From contig BSWB01000001.1 in assembly GCA_033239125.1 (NCBI GenBank), positions 113,764,916 to 113,828,915 on the forward strand: 64,000 bases of DNA. Reading direction: 5' to 3'. Each line of letters opens with the position of its first letter. The stretch's first letter is position 1. This DNA is from Fagopyrum homotropicum (Eukaryota; Streptophyta; Magnoliopsida; Caryophyllales; Polygonaceae). Made by a program: the position numbers and the translations under genes. Of this stretch, positions 12,001-21,700 are shown one piece after another. The notes below the pieces were generated by a model that was not told where the DNA came from, did no database searches, and saw nothing but the letters and a program-made list of their open reading frames with translations.

Positions 12001-12789
12001 ATAAATAAAAGTCATGGTGTAGTAGAGAGATCAGGATGGTTCATTGGGAAGGCGATGTCTTGCTTTGATAAATTAACTAAGAAACCAATAAATAAAAAAA
12101 ACATCAAACAAGTATATACAACATGTTCAAAACACAAATATAAGCTATAAATTGAAAGAAGAGGAGTCTGGTTGACCGATGTAGTCTGGTCAATCGGGCT
12201 AAATGTTTGAGTTTGAAACCAAAAATCAATGTACTAATAACCGGAAGCAAAATTGAAGCGAAATCTCAAGTTTTATAAGACCGGTCGAGTAACCTCTACC
12301 AATAACGTTAAGTAATTGAATAACATATCCCAAAAATATAATAAATAACGTTAAAAATACAATGCCTATGTGATGTGGGATATTCACCCGTGTAGATGGC
12401 CCGATCTTTTGACGCTTGAAACTCGATGGAAAAGGAAAACAAAAGAGAAAAAAAAAGTGACACGAATAAAATAAAGGAAAAGATAGATCAAGATTGAACC
12501 CAAAGAAATAACTTGGAGCAGTGGCGGAGCCAGAATATAATGTAAGGGGGGACTGATCGCCAAGGATATTCAATTCAATTACAATAGAAATAGCGATAAA
12601 ATACTAGAAATTGAACTTGAATCTTTAACACTTGGAATCGATACTATCTTCCGAATAAGATACTTGTCCATATTACAAAATCCTAAACATATCATTAACA
12701 AATTTAGTTCAATCACAATTGAATTTTTAAAACCTAAATATCCAACTTAACAAATTAAACCTAATCAACTAAATACACAATCAACATAA
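12001..12789. other. Intergenic sequence up to the retrotransposon nest
   Basis: AT-rich with no gene seen. AGTGGCGGAGCCAG near 12518 is a word often found near the ends of plant transposons, but I could not pair it with a second end. Confidence 0.45.
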
Positions 12790-13513
12790 TGTTCGCTCCA
12801 AAAGGTGTGTGCAAACTTTAATATTTATAACCCAAGATATATGTCTGAACAATATGCGAACCCACAGTGTACGTATCAATTGTAATAACAACAAATATTC
12901 CAGGGGTCGATCACAGGGACTATGGTAAAACAAAGATCGGTAATTCAGGTTGTCAATTAACAAACACGCAACAAGCAAAGCTATCAAAGATGATATAAAA
13001 GTCAAATAAAGGGAATGCGGATTCTAGAGATTAAAGCATCCAGTTGTGGTTCCAACTCAAGATCTCAAAGGATAACATGGATAAAGTGAGGTTTGCAAAG
13101 GGAAGGTGTTTTTAAGTTGGGAATAGATCACCGAGTAAGTCTCACTACTCACTATCCCAAACCAAAAATCCTCTCACAGGGTAGGTCTCAAGGTACTAAG
13201 GAAAGGAACTATAAAATCAAACCAACACACCACCCAAGGGGATATAATCAACCTTTACCGGGTAAATCTCAAGCTAACTCTCAAAGATGGGATGGAGGCA
13301 CACTCAAACCCCAATAAAGGATAAATTTTTATTACCTACACTCATGATCTTGGGTAAACAAACAAAGGAATCACCGGGTAAGTCTCATCCTAGGCTTGCG
13401 TTGAACCAGGAAAGGTATAACAAGGATAGAATTTGGCAAACTAAAACCTCAACTAAGATAAGGATCAGAAAAGGTATCACCTCGTTCAGTTATATCCCAT
13501 CCCGGCCGAGATG
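12790..13513 (-). repeat. D 3' LTR, distal part (interrupted by element A)
   Basis: Starts TGTTCGCTCC, matching the LTR at 62726. It stops at 13513, where A begins, and resumes at 50520. AGATG at 13509-13513 is repeated at 50515-50519 (A's TSD). Total LTR is about 1763 bp. Confidence 0.92.
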
Positions 13514-13952
13514 TGATAACATGATTTATGACGTATGTTTAGATATCCATTTAGATAGTTTTTCCAGTTAATCATGCACGGTTTGACATTAGTTCGTGAC
13601 GATTTGCACTTAATTCATGTATGTTGTCGAGATAGACGTCTACACGGACTTTTGCATGTTTAGTAGGTATTTTGGGAGCTTTCGGAGCTTAATCGATACA
13701 TTCGAGGATCGTTCCTCGTGATGACATACTTCCGGACTCATTGGGAAGCAAGCTAGGGGCAAAGGAGAGCACATGGGACCTTGTTGGTGCATGCCTTGCA
13801 CCAATTCGTGGCTTAATGATCCAAAGAAGGCTGAGGCACCAAAACCACGGTCACTAGGACTTCCACGGGCGTGGAAAGGGGCCGTGGTTCTCTCTGCACA
13901 GTTGTGACAGCTGTCCCACGATCTCCATAACCGACCCTTACCCTTGATGGAG

Positions 13953-13960
13953 TATAAGAG
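13953..13960 (+). promoter_or_regulatory. A LTR TATA box (TATAAGAG)
   Basis: GAGTATAAGAGG sits where B, C, D and E have CCTATAAAAGG-like boxes within their LTRs; it is repeated in the 3' LTR at 49126-49133. Start of U3-driven transcription is inferred to be about 30 nt downstream. Confidence 0.55.
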
Positions 13961-14624
13961 GTGGTCCTGCAGGCTGTTGAGGACAGACCCCATCATATTA
14001 TTCTATCCCACACTCTCACATAACACACCATTGGATTGGAGCTACTCTTGGAGGAGAATAAACACTCTCATTTTGGGGAAGAAAAGAAGAACACACCATC
14101 TTAGAGTTTCATAATTATTAGAGTGATTTTGGAGTGAACTTGTTGGAAACGTTTGCAATGGTTTGTAAGGAACGATTTGAACCTTCTTTTGAAGGGTTGT
14201 AAGTCTTTCTCAACATTTATTCAGCTTGTTTTCTTGTTCTACTTGTTCATCTCTCTTTCATTTCATTTTCTTAGTATGGAAGCCATGAATGTATGCTTGT
14301 TGAGTTTGATTGTTAAGATGAATGTTGTTGGCTAAATAGATGTGATTCTAGGGTAAGGAAATGATGGTTATGGCTTGGACTATGATAGGATAAACTTGAA
14401 CGTACCTTTGGATGATTTATTTGCTTGAACCTAGCTGCTGTTGAAAACCACGGTTCGTTCTAGCTAGACCACGGCCGTGAAAGATGATGAACTGCCCGTG
14501 ATTTTGACTGACTTGCTTGTATTGATAAATCTAAATGCTAGGATGTTAGATTGTTGAAATCCTAGTGTTTGTTGAGCTTAATCTATCCTAGGGTGACCTA
14601 GTGTTAGCAAACTAAGTGAGAGAA

Positions 14625-14886
14625 GAGACCTACCCGGTAATTCTCGACCTTAGGTACCAAGGATGATGAACTCTAGGTAGTAGTGAGCCTCACAAGCCGC
14701 TATTGGACTGAGTGTGCTAGGATTGATGTTTAGGATTTGCCTTCCCGAGACTTACCCGGTAAGGAGAGGTTAGATCCCTAGATAACAATCCGGTTTGTGT
14801 AAAATTCCTAACCTTAGGCTCTTTGAGACTTACCCAATGATAAGACCTTAGGAACGGACTAGTGGACCATGAGACCTACCCGGTGA
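14625..14886 (+). repeat. Reiterated GAGACTTACCCGGTAA motif in A LTR (4 copies)
   Basis: Copies at 14625-14640, 14747-14762, 14825-14840 and 14871-14886 are separated by unrelated sequence. The same motif recurs four times in the LTRs of C and D in the same orientation relative to the element. Confidence 0.8.
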
Positions 14887-15251
14887 TTGATCCCGATTTA
14901 GAAACACCCACTCCCAACATCCCATAGTTGATCCATGGAATGATTAGAAGCTTGAGTCCAATGCCATAACCGGAATTTCTAACCCGTAGAATCCGTTTTT
15001 CTCTCTTTGATTACCTATCTCGTGTTTGTGTTTTGCTTATTTGTGTTGCTAGCTTAGTTGTTTGTTAATCTTGCATGATTTTTGATCCTTGATTGATCAC
15101 CACAAAACCAATCCATAAACATTGAGATTTTCATTTCTTTATTTCCTTCTCTTTTCTCCAACTAGGTCTACACTATCCTTAGTCACTATTTGATTCAATT
15201 TCACCTTAGTCTTTGTGTTCGACCTCGGAATACTATCCTTACTACAAAACG

Positions 15252-15268
15252 ACCCATACATTGTGGGT
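15252..15268 (+). other. A U5 hairpin with seven-base loop
   Basis: ACCCA-TACATTG-TGGGT, about 75 nt before the LTR end. The 3' LTR copy is at 50425-50441. Equivalent hairpins occur in B, C and E. Confidence 0.6.
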
Positions 15269-15347
15269 TCACTAGGAGTTAGGAGAAATATATCGAGTTA
15301 TAAATTTAAGACTTTTGCGTGCTACCAATCTTAGCGTAATAAGTTTT

Positions 15348-15365
15348 TGGCGCCGTTGCCGGGGA
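15348..15365 (+). other. A primer-binding site (tRNA-Asp)
   Basis: TGGCGCCGTTGCCGGGGA is complementary to the 3' end of plant tRNA-Asp(GUC) including CCA. It lies 6 nt after the LTR, as is normal for Athila elements. Confidence 0.92.
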
Positions 15366-15482
15366 CTAGGTCTAGATTGAGTCATTTTTGTGATTGTTTA
15401 TAGTGTAGGTCTTTCTTGTTGCTTTTGATCTCGTTTGGTTTGTGTCTTTGATTTTTCAGGACATCTCTCATTCTTTAGGTGC

Positions 15483-16252
15483 ATGCGAAGATCTCGTGGC
15501 AAGGATTTAGCTTCATTCGATCCCGAACCGGAGAAAACCCTTAAAGCTAGATCTAAGAGCATTAGAAAGGAGAAGGAGATGGCCGCAAGAGATCCTCAAG
15601 CTGGGTTAGATGAAGCCTTAGAGCAAATTAGGCTAAGGGATGAAGCTTTGGAGAATGAGAGGAGACTTGCCAATGAGAGGCAAGAAGCAACTAGGAGGGA
15701 GATTGAAGAGATTAGGCAAGCTCTTGTGCAAAGAGAGCTTAATCGTCAACAACCTCCACCTCCACCACAACCGCAGCTGGCGGTTAATATTCGGGTTATG
15801 CCTATTGCTATTGAGGAGGCACAAACGTTAGGGCAACGTATGGATCCGGCTCACAGAGTGCACCATCCGGGTGTGAACTTAGGAGATCCCGCAGCCTATG
15901 ATTACGAGCTCCGCCCTCAAGTTCTACAAATGATCCGGCATAATTAATTTGGTGGGATGGAAGGAGAGTCTCCTCATCAACACTTGATGATTTATGAGAT
16001 CTTGATGGAGACTCTAAGGCCGCCTAGATTGGAGAACAACAACCATAAGCTTAGGGCTTTTTCCTTTTCAATTAAGGATAAAGCCTTGGCTTGGTACCAA
16101 TCGATTCCACTAGGGCGTGTGAGTACTTGGGAAGAGATGACAACTGAGTTCTTGACAAAGTTCTTCCCACCTTCCAAGACTACCGAGTTAAGAGGGAAGA
16201 TCAGTGCCTTCGTGATGAAGGATAGAGAGAGCCTATTCAAATCTTGGGAGAG
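15483..16252 (+). pseudogene. A gag, N-terminal part
   Basis: Starts MRRSRGKDLASFDPEPEKT, the same opening as gag of B, C, D and E. It continues through LGQRMDP and SPHQHL into the retrotransposon gag domain (ALAWYQSIP, TEFLTKFFPPSKT). An in-frame TAA at 15945-15947 replaces the Gln of QFGG. Element B interrupts the frame at 16253, within the codons for SWERF; the reading frame resumes at 42014. Confidence 0.9.
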
Positions 16253-17982
16253 TGTTCGCCACTTAGCGTGCGTGCAATCAAGCTTTAAATTTATAAAACT
16301 AGAATAAAAGCAAGTGAACCCGCAGTGTAAGGATCGATATAGTTAAGCAAGAATTCCAGAGTATCGAACACAGGGATTTGGGGAGTTAAATCCAATTATA
16401 GAATTGTCAAGCAAGTAAATGTATGAAGCTTTGTAAATATTGGGAAAACAACAATCCTAAAGATCCAGGAATCCAACTGTGGCAATTAATTCAAGATATA
16501 CTAAAGATATAAGGACAGAGTTGAGGTATGCAAAGGTATACGAATGTAAGGCAATGTACGGTGAAGTTCCAAGACCTTATATGACTCACCTAAAGGTACT
16601 CTCTATAAAGGTTGTTGAGGCTTCATTATAGAAAGATTCTAAAGGTAAGTATTAACGTTAAATACCCAAACTTGTAATCCAAGGATCAAGACTAACTAAA
16701 CCGATTGAGGTTGTGACACTCAAAATCGAGGTAGAGGTTGTTGAGGCTTCACTACCACCTAGAAAAGGTAACCCAAGACTAAGTTAAAGCAAATCTTTAA
16801 CTTTGGATCAAAGTAAAAGCAAGGCTCGTAACTGACACAAAATTACGGGTAGTTCTTGAGTTCCACGGCCGTGGAAGCTCAAGAACAGATCGTGGATTAG
16901 GTTCGTCGGCGATTCTCTCTAACTCTCAGGATCCAATCTGTTTACGATCGATCTATCATTATCTAAGCCACAACTATCAACCCTTCACCTTAGAATTGTT
17001 AAAGGGTTTTAGCCAACAACAGTCATTATGATATCAAATTCAAGATTTAAAAGAATAAAAGATGAAAAATTCCGAAAACCTTCAAACCAATCTCAAATTC
17101 ACAAATATCAATGATAATGCAACTCAGATTTGGAATAAACACAAACAAGTAACTATTCTAGATAAGAACGAAGAACGGGATGTCAATCCGTCTTCTAATC
17201 AAACCTAGGAATCAAAGGCGTAACTTCTGCCAAGAACGATCTTCCAAATCTTCAACTCTTCGCAAATCTCCGTTGTGAAATAGCAATCTCCACACGTCCA
17301 ACTCGAAACCCTAGGCACGTGTAACTCCGTAGACAAAAGTCTAGTGCGAGGCGTAAGCAAAGATGCAAACCCTAAGCGGAGGTGTAAGCGAGGTAGCGAA
17401 GGTGACGTAATCTCTTTCTTTCCGTCCTTTTATAGGGCTGGATAAAATGTGTCTTCGGCCCATGTACGTAGTAGATCGTGGCTTAAAATATTGCGTAAAA
17501 GATCGCCAAGATCACGGTCGTGGATGGTTCCACGCCCGTAATTTAGAGCGTGGGACTTGATCACGGTTGCTTCAAATCCTCCACGGCCGTGTAAGTTGCT
17601 GGAATGCTCCACGCTTGTGTTGCCAAAGTTCCACGGCCGTGGATTAGAGCGTGGATCCTAATACGGCCGTATTTTAGAGCGTGGAATGTAGACGACTCGT
17701 AATTCTCCTTGATTTTGTGTCATTCTTCAACTCAGCATCTTCCTTAGTTCCTAGTGATGTCCTCAATCCTTGGACATGCTCAATCCACATCCATTCTCCC
17801 TTGATTTGTCCGGTTTTTTGCTCTTAATTGCCTACAATCAACACAAAGCTTATGTAGACCTCTATATCGACAATATAGATTAACTAACTCACAATTGCTT
17901 CAATGCTTTATCAATGAGTACCAATATGGATGAAATACACTTAGAAAACGTGCCTAAAATATCACAATATTTCATGCTCACA
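16253..17982 (-). repeat. B 3' LTR
   Basis: 1730 bp, ending CTCACA. About 31 differences from the right LTR by eye (1.8%). It contains many CCACGGCCGTGG-type dyads (16861-16876, 17516-17690) and a TATA box CCTATAAAAGG on the minus strand (17426-17435). Confidence 0.94.
17516..17690. repeat. Dyad cluster (CCACGGCCGTGG family) in B 3' LTR
   Basis: Eight to ten full or half sites of the palindrome CCACGGCCGTGG, with variants CACGGTCGTGG, CCACGCCCGT and AATACGGCCGTATT, lie in about 175 bp separated by unrelated bases. The right LTR repeats the cluster at 41538-41714. Confidence 0.85.
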
Positions 17983-18020
17983 AATAACCCCATACTTGCC
18001 ACTTGCTTGTCCCTAAGCAA
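17983..18020 (-). other. B 3' polypurine tract and GGGA-loop hairpin
   Basis: Read on the minus strand: a hairpin TTGCTTAGGGACAAGCAA (18003-18020), then the tract AAGTATGGGGTTATT directly before the 3' LTR. The tract would prime plus-strand DNA synthesis. Confidence 0.8.
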
Positions 18021-19218
18021 GGTCTTTCAAAAACTTTAAAACTCAAGTTAGGATGAAATATGTGTACATTCTCAAAGCAAAACTTCTTTTAGATGAATGT
18101 GCTTCCTAATCAATAGATCATTCTCAAATCTTGCTTCATTCGTTCATAAGACTTTCATACACATAATCAAAGAGTAAAGAGTAAAGAAAGCTCATGAATT
18201 AATAAAACTTCCATGTAAACATCATAACCTTCAAACATTATCAAAATCAATCCTAAGAAACTTCAATTTATATCACCAAGTCATATATCATTCTCTTGAT
18301 CTTAAGGACTTTCAAACAAGGTCTAGAATGTGGAAAGGGAAGGAAAACTTTAAGGAATGTGGTGCATGAATCCGGGAAAGTGGATAACTACTCTTTTCTT
18401 TTTCTCTTGCGGTTTCCGCAGCACTTTCAACTTAGAGCTTCACTCTCTTCTTTTCAATTCATTTTTCGACTTTACTTTTGGAGTTATGGATAGAGGTGCA
18501 CAAAAACCGAAGCCTAGGAGATTGGAGTTTCTCATTTTTATGAGATGCCTCAAACCCTTGATGCACATACCATAATCCGCTAGGAATATCGCTCAATCCG
18601 ACTTTGGCAAGACACAAACATCCGGATATATGAATGGTGCCGAGTTACTCGTCGTCATGATTGACTTCCCCAAACCTATAGTTTCTTTCTATTCTTTTGA
18701 ATGCAAATAATTGCTTTCATGGCCCTCCCACATCAAACATGCCAATTATCATCTCCTCCAAATTCCCGGATAGGTAAGGGAGGTCATTATTTCAATGAGG
18801 GGCTAAATGATCAAAGAAAGAAGAAAGAAAATCGAATTACCTTAATCATCTCAAAAAGAAGTATAAGAACTTATCATGTGATTTCAACCTTGATTTCTCA
18901 ATATGATTTAAGTAACATTCATCACATTATGAAATTTGCAAAAGAGGAATAATCAACTCATTCAATTTCTTTTCAACTCACTATTTGTTTAAGCATGTGA
19001 TTGTCATCAAAACTCAACTCACAAGTGGTGATTATCATAGAAATCATCTCTATCCTTAGAAGCACAAAATTTTCAAAATTTTTCAATTTTTATGGGTTTT
19101 TCAAAAGCTTTTTCATGCAATGCAATAATGAAACGTGCAACAATAGAATGAACATGAAAGGTAGTCTCGATAAAAGCATACAAAAGTGAGTAAGAGTTAT
19201 TACAAACTATTAGTCACA
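18021..19218 (-). other. B 3' noncoding region
   Basis: About 1.2 kb between the accessory ORF side and the 3' PPT. No ORF is supportable. It contains the conserved block 18486-18660 shared with A, C and D. Confidence 0.7.
18486..18660 (-). other. Conserved noncoding block in B
   Basis: On the minus strand it begins ATGACGACGAGTAACTCGGC, then CCATTCATAT, TTTGTGTCTTGCCAAAGT and GGTATGTGCATCAAGGGTTT, and ends CTAGGCTTCGGTTTTTGTGC. The same words, order and spacing occur in A, C and D. Confidence 0.85.
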
Positions 19219-19257
19219 CCCCACCCCATACTTGGAACAAACATTGTCCCTAATGTT
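19219..19257 (-). other. B internal PPT-like module
   Basis: Minus strand: hairpin AACATTAGGGACAATGTT (19240-19257), then AAGTATGGGGTGGGGTG. It repeats the design of the 3' PPT about 1.2 kb upstream of it and directly after the last ORF. Confidence 0.75.
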
Positions 19258-19343
19258 CAAAAAGGAAAAGAAGAAAAGAAAGAAAGAAAAAGAACTCACA
19301 AAATGGTGGTGGAGCGGCTAAAACGGTCGATCATCAAAGGTCC

Positions 19344-20984
19344 TCACTGCGGTGGAGGCGGTGGTGGAAACGGGGAGAAGCTGGGATCATAGTACCGCCC
19401 GAACTGCTGGCGGTAAACATCTCTCATCATGTGGTCAAGATCGTCGGCTCGTGCATCCCTAGCATCAGCACGAATCTCCAAAGCTCCAACCCTATCGGAA
19501 AGGTCGGTAGCCCACTGTGGCAGCTGCTCGTACCAACCAGGCGGCTGGCTGTACCATGCCGGTGCATCTGAAGGTGCTGGTGTAGGTGGCGGCTGTGCAT
19601 GCCAAGGCGGTGGAGCTCCCATCCAATCCGGATGAGTGCTATACCATGAAGGAGGATCCGCCATCCATGTAGGCCTCTCGCTCACACTAGCACGGCGAGA
19701 GGATGATACTGAAGCTCTAGCGGGACGGGGAGAACGTCTAGGCATGTCGGGAACTGCATCCGGCTGATCCGGGAGTGTACCAAAGTCATGATCAGCTCCT
19801 CCTCCTCCCTCATAATCATCTCCTCCTCTCATCTCCTCCTCCACAACTGGTGGTGGTGGAACGTAAGGAGGGGCTGCTAATCTGTCCGCATACATGGCAG
19901 CGAACGTCGCCTTCCAGTTATGGCGTCCAGCCATAATGGAATACTCGGGAAGCCAGTCTATCCCTCTCCTTGTCCTACTCTCCCAAGGCATAGCAGCATA
20001 TGGTGGACCTCTATGGGTAGGAAAAATAATGCCTCTAGTCATGAGGCTATGTAGTCCTAGGGGTGTAGCTGCAATACGTGTACATGCTGAGAAATCTACC
20101 CCTAACTATCTAGCAAGGTGGGTGACCATCCCACCATATCCAATGTTACCAGCCCTCTTATTCTTTAGCTTGCTCATAGTAGCAGCTAAGAGGGTGGCGC
20201 AGTCAGCAGGTCTACCGTATAGCATACAGTAGAGAAGGAAGAGCTCGTCTGTCTTGATTTTCTGAGGCGTCTCCGTCCTAGGGAAGAGACACTCAGAAAG
20301 CACCCTATGAGCAATCTTCAAGGCTAGGTGATACATCAACCTAGCCTTGGTATCAGCTGGCTGCCAGCGGTCCTCACTGGCATATACCATCACGATCTCC
20401 TCCCAAAAATCCTTGGCATACACGCCACTGGGGAAATGACCATTAAAGGTCTCGTGGAACCCAAAGAAGGCTCCAAACTCTCTAATCGAAAAATTATAGT
20501 TTCTCTCCATCAGCCGGAAAGAAACTGTCCTGTCTACGTGGCTGTGCTTGAAGGAAACCACAAACTCCCTAGTGATCTCCTCATAAGCATCTTCTCGAAT
20601 AGCGGAGAAGATGACTAGACCGGCTCTATCTAAAAGCCAAGTAAGGTCTCCTATCACATGTAGAGGCTCTAACTCCTCAAGCAGTAAGTATCTAGGTCCT
20701 ATGACCGCTCTCTTGTGGATCCTCTCTAAAGCGTAGAGATGATCGTCATGGATAGTAGGAATCCTAGGGTGAGGTAGTGATGGTGATGAAGGAGGTGATG
20801 GAGGCTCGGTGGGTGGTGCTCTAGAAGAGGAAGCACCGTTGCCTTTCCTCTTTTTGTTCTTATCCTTATTCCTACCGGACACTCTTCTCATAAAATCCAT
20901 ATTCTGTTGAAAACCACGGTCTGTTCTTGGGTTTCCACGGCCGTGGAATGTACAGGAACCGTGGTTCGACACATAATTTCGCAA
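19344..20984 (-). pseudogene. B Athila post-pol accessory ORF ('env-like', ATHILA ORF-1 family)
   Basis: One reading frame of about 546 codons with a single in-frame TAG at 20106-20108 (after VTHLAR). The start is uncertain; an internal Met near 20898 (MDFMRRVSG) fits the C homologue better than 20984. It shares with C the core FVVSF-(x)n-RLMERNYNF, SREFGAFFGFHE-like, RTETPQKI and GGMVTHLA. A basic, Ser/Pro-rich N-terminus and a Pro-rich C-terminus (SPFPPPPPP) flank the core. I see no signal peptide or membrane segment, so an envelope role is not supported by the sequence. Expression would probably need a spliced or subgenomic RNA. Confidence 0.8.
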
Positions 20985-21670
20985 ATCTCAACAGAATCAC
21001 ACCAAACTCAGTAGCAAGCAGTCCTAGACTAATTTCCATCCAATTCCAATCAGTTCTCCTAAAAATTCTATCAAAAACGAAGCCAAATCGACAAAGATAG
21101 AGAAAGAACCAAAAACCTAGGTTTTCGGATTTTGGAATCCGAATTGTGGCTTCTCCGGTGATTTTCCGCTCGAATCGTTGCTTGGATCTTGTAGGTGATT
21201 GGATTTGCTTCAGTTTTGGTCAAAGAATCGTCAAAAACGATTAACGAATGAGGATTTGGGAAAGGGGGAGTGAAATCGGCGATTTGGGCGTGGTTTTGAG
21301 TTTTGGTGATGTGTTTTGTGAAGAAACATGGTTTATATAGTGGCCGTAAAAATTAGAGAAAATCACGGTCTGTCGGGGGGTTCCATGGCCGTGGAAATGT
21401 ACGGAACCGTGGTTTTGGTGATTTTTCTCAGGCTTTTGAAAATTACGGTCACTGTAGCTGTCACGACCGTGGTTTAGGCCGTGGAACTCTCTGTAATGCT
21501 CCAAAGTCCAAGTTTCGTCAATTTTCTTCAAGTTTTTCCTTCCCCTTTTCTTTTCCATTGTTCCTACATCCAAAAACACAAACATACCGGAAGGAATCGA
21601 AGGCAAAACAAAGCAAAACGTCTAAACTAAACTAATCTATGAATCAAAAACAAAAACGTAAGTGCAATAC
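20985..21670 (-). other. B leader between pol and accessory ORF
   Basis: No ORF is supportable. Contains dyads CCACGGCCGTGG (near 20936) and TTCCATGGCCGTGGAA (near 21382) with several half sites. Confidence 0.6.
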
Positions 21671-21700
21671 CTTGGGTTGCCTCCCAAGAAGCGCTTTGTT
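21671..21700 (-). other. B post-pol hairpin
   Basis: Minus strand: AAGCGCTT then CTTGGG-AGGCAA-CCCAAG, about 30-60 nt downstream of the integrase stop. Conserved in A, C and D with stem changes that keep pairing. Confidence 0.75.

Larger units (their letters stand above)
13514..15341 (+). repeat. A 5' LTR
   Basis: 1828 bp, TGATAACATG...GCGTAATA. The last CA has become TA. By eye about 58 substitutions separate it from the 3' LTR of the same length, roughly 3%. Confidence 0.95.

Noticed and set aside
12515..12570. hAT-type transposon end (AGTGGCGGAGCCAG)
   Set aside because: No matching second terminus or TSD could be found.
12790..13513. LTR-like sequence as a solo LTR
   Set aside because: It continues at 50520-51558 and is followed by D's PPT and ORFs, so it is D's 3' LTR split by A.
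17516..17690. CRISPR-like array of CCACGGCCGTGG repeats
   Set aside because: Repeat and spacer lengths are irregular, sites vary, and the context is a plant LTR.
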